Positions 32,994 through 41,667 of a stretch of DNA of 64,000 nucleotides are shown here, piece after piece. Numbering within the stretch: position 1 is the first letter of the stretch; each line of letters begins with the position of its first letter. The DNA is from Jiella marina. Lineage in GTDB: Bacteria > Pseudomonadota > Alphaproteobacteria > Rhizobiales > Rhizobiaceae. Position numbers and translations under genes: made by a program. Where the stretch lies: assembly GCF_024359545.1 (NCBI RefSeq), contig NZ_JAKQZG010000014.1, forward strand, positions 1 through 64,000, written 5' to 3'. The notes under the pieces were generated by a model. That model worked only from the letters and a program-made list of their open reading frames with translations. It was not told where the DNA came from and did not search any database.

Positions 32994-35024
32994 TTGCGTG
33001 AGAGTCTGGAGTTTGATCACGCACCAGAAGACGTCTCCTGTTTGTACCCAAAGGGTCCTGTCAGGCAAGATGGATTTGCGAGCGATGCCTACCGGCTTCG
33101 GCAGCACCAGTCCAGCGATCGGGGGAGCGCTTCCAAAGAGCCGGGCGCCGATCCGGTCTTTTCTTCAAGGCAGAGACGAATCCTGGAAATCCTTGGCGTC
33201 TCGCAAGTCGCGGCGTTGCAGGCCCGCGCCGCCGCGATCCGCAACGGCAGTGATCTCGCCAGCGAACTGATCGTCGCAGGCATCGTCGAAGAAGCGCATT
33301 TTGCCGAAGTGGCCGCCGAAGTTCTGGGTCTGCCTTTCGAGCCGGTCAACGAGATCGACGAGATTTTCGGCGTCGAAACCCTCCTTGGCCGGCCGCCGCC
33401 GCGCCTGATCAAGACCTGCGATCCTACGCTTCAAGCCAAGGTCTTCGTATGTCCGACCTTCGAATGCCTCGACAGAATTGCGAGGAGCCAGGCCCTGCAA
33501 TCCCAGTGGCGGGGCAAGATTCGGGTCACCACGCCCTCGCAGGTGCTTGCCGCTATCGACCGACAGACAGCCTCCGCCCGGAGCCGGGCCGCGACCTTGA
33601 GCCTGTCTGCGGACACGCCCCGCTTTTCTGCCCGCACCGTCATCGAACCCCAGCAGAGTGCGGCCATCATCGCAATCCTTCTGGGCGCGGCGGTGCTTCA
33701 CCATTTCGATCCGGCGCTTCTGCTCACAACTCTCCATGTGATCAGCACGACCTTCTTCGCCCTTTGTCTCGGCTTTCGCTTTCCCGCGATTTTCCTGCCC
33801 AAGGAGAGGCGGTCGCCGGCCCGAACGATCCCGGAGCCGGGAGGCGGCGACGCAACGGGGACGGTCCCGATCTATTCCGTCCTGGTGGCGCTCCACCACG
33901 AGGTGGCGATGATCCCGAAACTGGTTGAATCCTTGGAGCGGCTGGACTGGCCGAAGACGCGACTCGATATCAAGCTCGTGTGCGAAGCCGACGACCTGCC
34001 GACCATTCGGGCCGCGTACCGCGAGACCCATGGCAGGGCCCAGTTCTCAGTGGTGCTGGTTCCGCCGGGGCAACCGCGCACCAAGCCGAAGGCGCTGAAC
34101 CACGCTCTGCCCCTCGCCTTCGGAGAATTCGTCGTGCTCTACGACGCCGAGGATGAGCCCGATCCGCTGCAATTGCGCGAGGCGTATGGCCGCTTTCGTG
34201 ATGGCCCGCCGGAGCTCGCCTGCCTTCAGGCGCCCCTGGTGATCAGAAACGGCCACGACCATTGGCTGGCCGGACTATTCGCCCTGGAATATGCGGCGCT
34301 TTTTCGCCGCCTGCTGCCATGGCTTGCGCATCACGAGTTCCCCCTGCCGCTGGGCGGTACGTCCAACCATTTCGTGCGCCGCCATCTCGTGGCTGTCGGA
34401 GGCTGGGATTCTCATAACGTTACCGAAGACGCCGATCTCGGGATCCGGCTTTACCGGGCCGGCTATCGCATCGAAACGCTGACCCGTCCCACCTACGAGC
34501 AGGCGCCGGAACGCTGGCTGGTCTGGCATCGGCAAAGGACGCGCTGGATGAAGGGATGGTTCGTCACCTACCTTCTGCACATGCGAGAGCCCCTGCGTCT
34601 GTGCAGGAATCTCGGCGCCAAGGCGGCAGTGGCCTTTCAACTCCTGTTTCTCGGCATGCTGGCCTCGTCGGTCGCGCATCCCTTCTTCATCGCGATCTGC
34701 CTTTATTATGCCTGGGAGCTATCGAGCGGCTATCTGACGCTCGCAGAGGCCGGCTTCGTCTTCGCATTGGACGTGTTCAACGTCGTGTTCGGCTATGCGC
34801 TCTTCATCGCCCACTCCTCCATGGCCCTCGAAGACGACGAGCGAAGGGCTCTGAAGGGCCGTTACCGGTATATTCCGGCCTACTGGGCGATCCTCGCCTT
34901 CTCCTCGCTTCGAGCAATCATCCAGCTGTTTATCGACCCGCACAAATGGGAGAAGACGCCGCACGGACTCGACTCACGGGCCGATACCAGCGATCCGCGC
35001 TACCGGATCGATCCAATCCCGTAA
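32994..35024 (+). CDS. Family 2 glycosyltransferase with N-terminal GspE-N-like domain
   Basis: A 676-residue membrane glycosyltransferase. Residues about 55-200 resemble the GspE/MshEN N-terminal domain (RRILEILGVSQVAALQARAAAIRNGSDLASELIVAGIVEEAHFAEVAAEVLGLPF), which binds nucleotides such as c-di-GMP in some proteins. Two membrane helices follow near 225-270, then a family 2 catalytic domain with YSVLVALHHEVAMIPKLVESL, VLYDAEDEPDP (DxD-type), TEDADLG and QRTRW (the QxxRW motif of processive synthases), and about four C-terminal helices. It probably builds a surface polysaccharide. The start (a TTG) is uncertain. It diverges from the solute-binding gene with a very short gap. Confidence 0.85.
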   Translation: MRESLEFDHAPEDVSCLYPKGPVRQDGFASDAYRLRQHQSSDRGSASKEPGADPVFSSRQRRILEILGVSQVAALQARAAAIRNGSDLASELIVAGIVEEAHFAEVAAEVLGLPFEPVNEIDEIFGVETLLGRPPPRLIKTCDPTLQAKVFVCPTFECLDRIARSQALQSQWRGKIRVTTPSQVLAAIDRQTASARSRAATLSLSADTPRFSARTVIEPQQSAAIIAILLGAAVLHHFDPALLLTTLHVISTTFFALCLGFRFPAIFLPKERRSPARTIPEPGGGDATGTVPIYSVLVALHHEVAMIPKLVESLERLDWPKTRLDIKLVCEADDLPTIRAAYRETHGRAQFSVVLVPPGQPRTKPKALNHALPLAFGEFVVLYDAEDEPDPLQLREAYGRFRDGPPELACLQAPLVIRNGHDHWLAGLFALEYAALFRRLLPWLAHHEFPLPLGGTSNHFVRRHLVAVGGWDSHNVTEDADLGIRLYRAGYRIETLTRPTYEQAPERWLVWHRQRTRWMKGWFVTYLLHMREPLRLCRNLGAKAAVAFQLLFLGMLASSVAHPFFIAICLYYAWELSSGYLTLAEAGFVFALDVFNVVFGYALFIAHSSMALEDDERRALKGRYRYIPAYWAILAFSSLRAIIQLFIDPHKWEKTPHGLDSRADTSDPRYRIDPIP

Positions 35025-35091
35025 GGCGCGGTCTCGTCCCTGGTGTGCCGGAATGTGACGGGCATAGGCGTTAAATCAGTCGGACGACAAG

Positions 35092-36687
35092 TCAGGACGT
35101 TATTGTCCGTCCTCGCTGCAAGCGTTCGATTGCCTTGCCCAGAATTGCCTGCAGGCGTTCGCGCTCGCCCTCACTGATCTGTTCGATATCGAGGAAGATG
35201 CGAGCCCCTTCGGAATACTCGTTGATCACGGCAGAGGCGGGCTCCGCCCCCGCATCGAGTGTGCCCTCGACGAGATAAGGGACGACCTTGCGACTGATGC
35301 CCTTCAACGAAATCGGTTCGAGCGGCCTCGCCCGCACGATGTCGGTGACATGGGCGTAGGTCTCGTAGCTGAGCACGATGCCGCCTGGCTCGGCGATCTG
35401 TTCGAGACGGGCGGCCAGGTTCGCCTCGGCACCGATGATCGTATAGTCCATCCGGTCCTGGCTGCCGAAATTGCCGACGTTGCAGTAGCCGGTATTGATG
35501 CCCATGCGTGTCTGGAACGGGCGCTCGATGCCCCGCCGGCGCCATTCCTGGTTCAACTGAGTCATTCGCTCCTGCATGGCGATCGCCATGCGGACGCAGG
35601 CCTGCGCGTCCTCCTTGGTTCCGCGGGTTTCCGGATCGCCGAAAAAGGCCAGGATCGCGTCACCGATGAACTTGTCGACGGTCGCGCCATGCTCGTGGGC
35701 GATCTTCGACATTTCGGTGAAATACTCGTTGAGAAGCGCGGTCAGTTCCTCGGGCTGCAGACGTTCCGAGGTGACGGTGAAATCCTTGATGTCGGAGAAG
35801 AATACCGTCAGCTTCTTTCGCTCGGTGGAGATCACCACGTCCCGCTCGCCCGAAAAGATGCTGCGATAGACCTGTGGCGACAGGTATTTCGAGATCTTCA
35901 TCGAAATCGCGGCGAGGAAGGAATTCGTCTCCTCGAGTTCCCGGTTCATCCGCCGGAAGACCCGTGCCTGACGCCACTGCATGGTGGCAAAGCCCGCGCC
36001 GAAGAGACCGGCACCAGCGAAATAGGCGAGCAGATATTTGAAGGAGAGAAGGTTGGCCGCGATCGGCTGCGCGATCTCGACCTCCTGAATGCCGCGAACG
36101 TCGCCGACCTTCCAGTCGCGCTTGGGGCTTTCTGGATGCGTATTGTGGCACTGAACGCAGGCCTCGCCCATCAACACAGGCGCCGCCAGCCTGATTTGCC
36201 GGTCCAGAAGTGACCCGCCGACTTCCATAATGTGCGGCATCTGGCCCGACTTGTCGGCACGAAAGGTTGAAAGAGCATTGCGCTCAAACGGGTCGAGCCT
36301 GTGAGGATCCCGCGACGTAAAGACGAAATCCGAGACGAAACGATAACGCATGTTCTCGCCGCGGCCGCCGATGACATCTCCCAATTCCAGGGAGAGGGTC
36401 GCCGGTATAGGAATCCCGCCGGCGATGGTGTGGTAGTTGTGGGAAGGGACGGCGTTGCCGTCCGCTGCCATCACCCGGGATATGACGTTCTTGGCGTAAT
36501 AGCCGCGAATGTCGGTGATCATCGCATCAAGGCTCTCGGCCTGGCGCCTGAGAGCAACGTCGGAAAGATGGCGAAGATCGAGCCAGACCGCCAAGGGCAG
36601 GAGGGCCAGCGCCACGACGACGACTAAGGCGAAAATGATCGGCCTTGCCACGAGATAGTTGAACAGCGCGCCCACGATCCGCCTCAT
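35092..36687 (-). CDS. Adenylate/guanylate cyclase with periplasmic haem-motif domain
   Basis: A 531-residue class III nucleotide cyclase. A membrane helix near residues 17-37 is followed by a periplasmic DUF3365/Tll0287-like sensor domain containing CVQCH at 177-181, a c-type haem attachment motif. A second membrane helix lies near 215-235, then a helical linker and the cyclase domain from about residue 290: KLTVFFSDIKDFT (metal Asp299), DKFIGDAILAFFG (Asp343), GINTGYCNVGNFGSQDRMDYTIIG. Both metal aspartates are present. It likely senses a redox or gas signal outside the inner membrane and makes cAMP or cGMP. It is not in an obvious operon. Confidence 0.87.
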   Translation of the reverse strand: MRRIVGALFNYLVARPIIFALVVVVALALLPLAVWLDLRHLSDVALRRQAESLDAMITDIRGYYAKNVISRVMAADGNAVPSHNYHTIAGGIPIPATLSLELGDVIGGRGENMRYRFVSDFVFTSRDPHRLDPFERNALSTFRADKSGQMPHIMEVGGSLLDRQIRLAAPVLMGEACVQCHNTHPESPKRDWKVGDVRGIQEVEIAQPIAANLLSFKYLLAYFAGAGLFGAGFATMQWRQARVFRRMNRELEETNSFLAAISMKISKYLSPQVYRSIFSGERDVVISTERKKLTVFFSDIKDFTVTSERLQPEELTALLNEYFTEMSKIAHEHGATVDKFIGDAILAFFGDPETRGTKEDAQACVRMAIAMQERMTQLNQEWRRRGIERPFQTRMGINTGYCNVGNFGSQDRMDYTIIGAEANLAARLEQIAEPGGIVLSYETYAHVTDIVRARPLEPISLKGISRKVVPYLVEGTLDAGAEPASAVINEYSEGARIFLDIEQISEGERERLQAILGKAIERLQRGRTITS

Positions 36688-36876
36688 CTGCCGTCTGCAG
36701 TTTCGGCGAGATCATACCGGAAGGTCGGCGACACTTCATCGCTGTGCGCAAGGAAAAAACTGTTCGCGAATGTCTGCATGGAATGCAGTTGCAGTCGCGC
36801 GCGGTCGCTGCGGCGGATCTGCTGGAACCCGGTCGTCCCGCGGCTGATCGAGAGCGCGGGATCGCCTAGATTCGTT

Positions 36877-36918
36877 CTTACTCCGCGACGTCTCGAACTT
36901 ACTCCGCGACGTCTCGAA
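36877..36918. repeat. Perfect 21-bp tandem duplication over the 3' end of an entericidin-like gene
   Basis: Two identical 21-bp copies (36877-36897 and 36898-36918, beginning CTTACTCCGCGACGTCTCGA) lie head to tail. The right copy contains the stop and last six codons of the small lipoprotein gene; the left copy repeats them in the same frame beyond the stop. Confidence 0.9.
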
Positions 36919-37039
36919 CGGCTGCGCCGGTGGCATCGACCGTGTTGCCGACGTCCCGTCCGACACCGCGAACGGTGTTGGCGCAAGCGGACACGAACAG
37001 CGCACCTGCCAGCGCGGCGAAAATCAGGGTATGACGCAT
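36899..37039 (-). CDS. Entericidin-like small lipoprotein
   Basis: A 46-residue protein on the minus strand: MRHTLIFAALAGALFVSAC, a signal peptide with a lipobox (VSAC, Cys19), followed by ANTVRGVGRDVGNTVDATGAA, the Gly/Val/Asn pattern of the entericidin EcnA/EcnB family. The mature lipopeptide is about 28 residues. Entericidins are an antidote/toxin lipoprotein pair in enteric bacteria; single copies are widespread in alphaproteobacteria and their role is unclear. Start codon ATG at 37037-37039 with a GGAG 13-16 bases upstream. Its last codons and stop are duplicated in tandem just downstream. Confidence 0.8.
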   Translation of the reverse strand: MRHTLIFAALAGALFVSACANTVRGVGRDVGNTVDATGAAVRDVAE

Positions 37040-37298
37040 CTTCACCGGACTTACTCCACATTGTTGTTACCTGATCAACAAACGTCGAGATTGCCTGCCC
37101 AGTTCCCGCGAGCCCATAGCCTCCTCGAAACCCGCCCGTCCGCGCGGTGTCGATCGCAGGTGAGATTCCGCGACCACGTTTACGGGAACTCGACCTTTTC
37201 AGATTGCTGCGTCGCAATAACATTCCCCGCAAGCACCGGGCGGCCTGCAAGATCGCCGCCTGGAGATTGCCCGACACCGGCTAGCCGAGAGATTTCGA

Positions 37299-38462
37299 AT
37301 GGCAACGAGCAACAATTCTGCACAAGCCGATGTCGCCATCAGCCGCGACAACGCCGTCACCAAACAGGACGAAATCCTGGTGTTCGTCCTGCAGGGCGGC
37401 GGCGCCCTCGGGTCCTATCAGGCCGGCGCCTTCGATGTGCTGGAGCGTTCCGGGGCCGAGCCCGACTGGATTGCGGGAATTTCGATTGGTGCGATCAATG
37501 CCGCGCTGATCGCCGGCAATGCGCCCGGCGACAGGGTCCAGGCGCTGCGTGCCTTCTGGGACGAGGTGTCCTCCTCCATCGTCTTCGGCCCGCCTCTGCC
37601 CGGTCTTGCCATCCGCACCGCCTTCAACGAGGCAAGTGCCGCCTCTTCGGCGCTTCTCGGCATTCCAGGGTTCTTCAAACCGCGTTATCCGCCGAGCTAC
37701 GTGCTGCCAGCCTCCTCACCCGATATTCTGGGCTATTACGACACCAGCCCCTTGCGGGCGACGCTGGAGCGCCTGATCGATTTCGACCGACTGAACAATG
37801 GCGAAACCCGCGTCAGCCTGGGCGCGGTGAATGTGACGACCGGCAACTTCCATTATTTCGACACGGCCGACATGCGGCTTGGCCCGGAACACATCATGGC
37901 GAGCGGCGCCCTGCCTCCCGGTTTTCCGCCTGTCGAGATCGACGGCGAATGGTACTGGGATGGCGGGCTCGTCTCCAATACGCCGCTGCAATACGTGCTC
38001 GACCGCGATTGCGAACACGACATGTGCGTCTTCCAGATCGATCTCTTCAGTTCGCGGGGCCCGCTCCCCGATACGATCTTCGACCTGTCTGAACGCGAGA
38101 AGGACATCCGTTATTCAAGCCGAACAAGGCTCAACACGGACGTCGCCAAGGCGAGGCAGAAGGAGCGGCGCGCCATGCACCGCCTTCTGGCCAAGCTGCC
38201 AGAAGACTTTCAGGACGATCCGGATGCGCAGCTCCTGCGGGAGGCATCCAACGACGCCTCCGTCACCGTGGTCCATCTGATCAATCGCCGGAAGGCCTGG
38301 AGCCGTGATTCAAAAGACTACGAGTTTTCGCGGAAATCGGTGAATGAGCGCTGGGAGGATGGGGTGCGTGACGCCCGTCAGACCCTCGACCATCCGAACT
38401 TCCGCAATCGCCACAAGCCCGGCATTTCCATCGAGGTGCTAGATCTGTGCCGCGGCGATTGA
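37299..38462 (+). CDS. Patatin-like phospholipase with DUF3734 C terminus
   Basis: A 387-residue lipid acyl hydrolase. The oxyanion loop is GGGALG (33-38), the nucleophile Ser62 lies in GISIG (60-64) and the catalytic Asp221 in WDGGLVSN. The C-terminal part (about 250-385, including DVAKARQKERRAMHRLLAKLP and YEFSRKSVNERWEDGVRDAR) matches the DUF3734 extension found in alphaproteobacterial patatins. It should release fatty acids from membrane lipids. No signal peptide is present. It stands alone with its own promoter region of about 260 bases, which shares space with the divergent entericidin-like gene. Confidence 0.9.
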   Translation: MATSNNSAQADVAISRDNAVTKQDEILVFVLQGGGALGSYQAGAFDVLERSGAEPDWIAGISIGAINAALIAGNAPGDRVQALRAFWDEVSSSIVFGPPLPGLAIRTAFNEASAASSALLGIPGFFKPRYPPSYVLPASSPDILGYYDTSPLRATLERLIDFDRLNNGETRVSLGAVNVTTGNFHYFDTADMRLGPEHIMASGALPPGFPPVEIDGEWYWDGGLVSNTPLQYVLDRDCEHDMCVFQIDLFSSRGPLPDTIFDLSEREKDIRYSSRTRLNTDVAKARQKERRAMHRLLAKLPEDFQDDPDAQLLREASNDASVTVVHLINRRKAWSRDSKDYEFSRKSVNERWEDGVRDARQTLDHPNFRNRHKPGISIEVLDLCRGD

Positions 38463-38668
38463 GAGTTCGCAAGCACCGGATTTATCTTCGTCGACAGCCA
38501 GCCAACGGAACCAGGGCGTGGCTGGCGGGATTTCGAGATGAAACCTCGACTTAATACGGGAAAGGGCATAGTGAGCCAAAGCCCGTCGCGCGAGGGTCGA
38601 ATTTCGCTTTCATAACCAAAGCGAAGCTCGGCTTTCCCGGCCGTCTCGCAAGAGCGAAGTTTTCCAGA

Positions 38669-39337
38669 GTGTCCCTGAACAGAGTCTCGTCCGTGTCCCC
38701 TGCCGGTTTTTCCAACCTACGCCGGTCCCTTCGTCGGCAAGGCGGCAAGCGGCAAAAAAGAATTTCCGCTATCCTGCGAGGCTTCAGCCATCGCGATCGC
38801 ACCGAACCGACGATCGGCGAACTCTCGCAGGCTTTCGACACGCGTGCCTTCGGCGCCTTCTTCATCCTTTTCGGGGGGCTCAATCTCGTTCCCCTGCCGC
38901 CACCGGCCTCGTTCTTCCTCGGCCTGCCGCTGATGTTCTTTACCATCCAGCTTGCCATCGGACGGCATCGGCTCTGGCTGCCGGATTTGGTCCGCCGGAT
39001 GCGGCTCAGCCCGCAACGGATCGCCCAGGTCATGCAGAAGATCGGGCCGATGCTGCGGCGGATCGAGCGGCTGGCGCGTCACCGCTACTGGATCGAGCCG
39101 GAACGGCTGCTCCTTTCTGTGGTCGGCTGGTACTGCTTCGTGATGTCGATCGTCGTGGCGATCCCCTTTCCCTTTTCCAACCTGATCCCCGGCATTTCCA
39201 TCGCGCTGGTAGGCGTTGCCATCAGCGCCCGGGACGGACTCTGGCTGATCGCGGCCCTGATCGTGGGAATCATCGGCGTCGCGGTCTTGGGCGGTGTCTA
39301 TGGCGCTGCACTCTTTGCCGTGCTGCAGCTGTTCTAG
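38669..39337 (+). CDS. exoD: ExoD-like exopolysaccharide synthesis membrane protein
   Basis: A 222-residue membrane protein of the ExoD family: TIGELSQAFDTRAFGAFFILFGGLNLVPLPPPASFFLGLPLMFFTIQLAIGR, then WLPDLVRRM and three to four more helices ending in GVYGAALFAVLQLF. In Sinorhizobium, ExoD is needed for normal exopolysaccharide and alkali tolerance; the biochemical activity is not known. The frame begins with a GTG at 38669; the basic N-terminal region (NLRRSLRRQGGKRQKR) means the real start could be slightly later. No other exo genes are adjacent. Confidence 0.87.
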   Translation: MSLNRVSSVSPAGFSNLRRSLRRQGGKRQKRISAILRGFSHRDRTEPTIGELSQAFDTRAFGAFFILFGGLNLVPLPPPASFFLGLPLMFFTIQLAIGRHRLWLPDLVRRMRLSPQRIAQVMQKIGPMLRRIERLARHRYWIEPERLLLSVVGWYCFVMSIVVAIPFPFSNLIPGISIALVGVAISARDGLWLIAALIVGIIGVAVLGGVYGAALFAVLQLF

Positions 39338-39400
39338 AGCCCAGGGCGACGGCGAACGGCAGCGTGACAGTCGGATCGGACCGCCCTACCCTTTGGCCCC

Positions 39401-40597
39401 ATGTTTCTGAGCTTTTTTCTCCAGTTGAAGGCTGCGGGCGTCCCGGTCACGCTGCGTGAGCACCTCGCCCTCCTGGACGGGATGCGAACTGGTCTCGTCG
39501 CTTATGACGTCGAAGGCTTCTACTATCTCGCCCGGGCTGCGCTGGTGAAGGACGAACGCTTCGTCGACCGCTTCGACCGCGTGTTTGCGGATGTTTTCAA
39601 GGGTGTGGAAGCCGTTTCGGGCGCGGCCAGTGGCGACGAAGGCGTTGCGGCCCGGGAACTCCCCGAAGAATGGCTCCGACGGCTCGCCGAAAAGCACCTG
39701 AGCGAGGAGGAAAAGAAGCTTGTCGAGAGCCTGGGCGGCTTCGATAAGCTCATGGAGACGCTGCGCGAGCGGCTCGCCGAACAGACCAAGCGCCACCAGG
39801 GCGGCTCGAAATGGATCGGCACCGGCGGCACGTCGCCCTTCGGCGCCTATGGCTACAACCCGGAAGGCGTGCGCATCGGCCAGAACGAGAGCCGGCATCG
39901 CCGGGCGGTGAAGGTCTGGGACCGGCGGGAATTCAAGGATTTCGACGACGACCTGTCCCTCGGCACCCGCAATATCCGCGTGGCCCTGAAGCGGCTCCGG
40001 CACTGGGTCCGCGAAGGCGCGGCGGAAGAACTCGATCTTTCGGGCACGATCCGCTCGACGGCCCATAATGGCTATCTCGACGTGAAGACGCGGCCTGAAC
40101 GCCACAACGCGGTAAAGCTTCTCCTGTTTCTGGATGTTGGCGGATCAATGGACGATCATGTCCGCGAAGTGGAAGAGCTGTTTTCCGCCGCCCGCTCGGA
40201 ATTTAAGCATCTCGACTTCTACTATTTCCACAACTGTCCCTATGAGCGGCTGTGGAAGGACAATCGCCGCCGCCATGCCGAGACGATCCCCACCGAGGAG
40301 GTGATCCGAACCTATGGGCCGGACTACAAGGTCCTGTTCGTGGGGGATGCCTCCATGAGCCCCTACGAGATCATGATGCCGGGCGGTTCGGTCGAACACT
40401 GGAACGCCGAGCCCGGGCGCGTCTGGCTCGATCGCATGACGGCGAAATGGGCGAAGACCGCCTGGCTCAATCCATCGAACCAGCGCTATTGGGGCTACAC
40501 CGAGTCGATTACGATGGTGCGCGAGGCGATGGAAGGGCGCATGTACCCCCTCACCATCGGCGGTATCGAAGCCGCAACGCGCGAACTCTCGCGGTAA
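39401..40597 (+). CDS. CoxE-like VWA domain protein
   Basis: A 398-residue protein of the CoxE/VWA family. The N-terminal half is helical and charged; the VWA domain starts near residue 238 with LLLFLDVGGSMDDHVREVEELF. The metal-site motif is DVGGS (245-249), a slight variant of DxSxS. The later segments FYYFHNCPYERLW, KVLFVGDASMSPYEIM and WLNPSNQRYWGYTESITMV are typical. These proteins act with a MoxR-type AAA+ ATPase in enzyme maturation or protein remodelling, but no such ATPase is adjacent. No signal peptide. Start is ATG 39401, a few bases after the exoD transcript region. Confidence 0.87.
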   Translation: MFLSFFLQLKAAGVPVTLREHLALLDGMRTGLVAYDVEGFYYLARAALVKDERFVDRFDRVFADVFKGVEAVSGAASGDEGVAARELPEEWLRRLAEKHLSEEEKKLVESLGGFDKLMETLRERLAEQTKRHQGGSKWIGTGGTSPFGAYGYNPEGVRIGQNESRHRRAVKVWDRREFKDFDDDLSLGTRNIRVALKRLRHWVREGAAEELDLSGTIRSTAHNGYLDVKTRPERHNAVKLLLFLDVGGSMDDHVREVEELFSAARSEFKHLDFYYFHNCPYERLWKDNRRRHAETIPTEEVIRTYGPDYKVLFVGDASMSPYEIMMPGGSVEHWNAEPGRVWLDRMTAKWAKTAWLNPSNQRYWGYTESITMVREAMEGRMYPLTIGGIEAATRELSR

Positions 40598-40800
40598 GAG
40601 GCAGGAAGCGACCTCGGCCAGAGCCTTCACACGACGACGGGCCTCCTCCCGTCACCCCTTCTTTTAAATATTGTTAACTTGCCGAAGTCTGCGACGAGGC
40701 GAAAAGTGTCTCTGGGTAAGCCGGAGATGCCGGCTTTACGCGACCATTCCTGTGGCCGTTCGCGCCATGACGAGACCACCGAAACAGGGCTTCTTTCGCA

Positions 40801-41310
40801 ATGGCCATTTCCGCTCCCCGCTCAGAGGGTTGGTCGAAACTCAGCATCGTCCTTCACTGGCTGATCGTCCTGTTCATCGTCGTGCAGTTCGTTGATCACG
40901 AGTGGATGGTGGACATGTGGCGCGCGACGCGGCGCGGGGCCGAGATCGATTTCACCACCGCGACATGGGGCTGGGTCCATATCGTGACCGGCACGCTGGT
41001 GCTGATCGCCGCGTTGCTCCGTCTGTGGGATCGCTACGCAAACGGCCGGCCGCCCTATCCGGCAGGCGAACCCAACTGGGCACTCTGGTTGGCGAAGGTC
41101 ACCCACGTCCTGATCTACGCAATTCTGATCCTGATGCCGGTGACGGGTCTTCTTGCCTGGAACCTGATGATCGGTGAACTCGCCGAGATCCATGAACTCC
41201 TGTGGACCCCGCTGCTTGTCCTGGTCGGTCTTCACATCGCGGGCTCGCTCGTACAGCACTTCTATTTCAAGACGGACGTGTTGAGACGCATGCTGCGGCC
41301 GGCGCAGTAA
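40801..41310 (+). CDS. Cytochrome b561 family protein
   Basis: A 169-residue four-helix membrane cytochrome. The four haem-ligand histidines of the family are in place: His19 (IVLHWLIV), His60 (GWVHIVTG), His102 (VTHVLIYA) and His145 (VGLHIAGS). It carries two b-type haems and moves electrons across or within the inner membrane, often using quinol. The substrate is unknown. ATG at 40801 has a weak ribosome site. A TTTA-N7-TTAAC sequence (40663-40678), close to a CtrA site, lies in its upstream region. Confidence 0.88.
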   Translation: MAISAPRSEGWSKLSIVLHWLIVLFIVVQFVDHEWMVDMWRATRRGAEIDFTTATWGWVHIVTGTLVLIAALLRLWDRYANGRPPYPAGEPNWALWLAKVTHVLIYAILILMPVTGLLAWNLMIGELAEIHELLWTPLLVLVGLHIAGSLVQHFYFKTDVLRRMLRPAQ

Positions 41311-41331
41311 CAGCAGCGCGGCCGGAACGAG

Positions 41332-41667
41332 TCAGAAGCCGAAGGCTCGCGCGCCGGCGACGAGCACCGTGCCGATGACGACGACCGCAATCAGCGGCAG
41401 ACGGAGAGAGAGAACCGCGCAGAGAAGGATGGTGATCCGCTCCGGCCAATCGCCCGAGACGAGGACCGGCGACACGATCGCCGTCAGCACCGCCGCCGGA
41501 ACGGCGTCAAGCGCCGCGGCCGCGCGCGGCGGGATGCTGCCGAACAGCGAGATGACGAGATAGCCACCGATCCGGGTCAGGTAGGTCAGCGCGCCTGCCG
41601 CCACGATCACGAGCCAGATCGTCGCTGCGGACCAGGCTCCGTCGGCGGTCACCAATTCGTTGGTCAT
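41332..41667 (-). CDS. azlD: AzlD-type branched-chain amino acid exporter, small subunit
   Basis: A 111-residue protein with four hydrophobic helices and the AzlD pattern (ALTYLTRIGGYLVISLF, PRAAAALDAVPAAVLTAIVSPVLV, LRLPLIAVVVIGTVLVA). It forms the small subunit of an AzlCD exporter for branched-chain amino acids. Its ATG overlaps the stop of azlC by 4 bases, so the two subunits are co-translated. Confidence 0.9.
   Translation of the reverse strand: MTNELVTADGAWSAATIWLVIVAAGALTYLTRIGGYLVISLFGSIPPRAAAALDAVPAAVLTAIVSPVLVSGDWPERITILLCAVLSLRLPLIAVVVIGTVLVAGARAFGF

Noticed and set aside
40663-40678. TTTA-N7-TTAAC, close to a CtrA site, before cytochrome b561
   Set aside because: One half-site has a mismatch and the exact TTAA half gives a spacing of six; too weak to list as a site.
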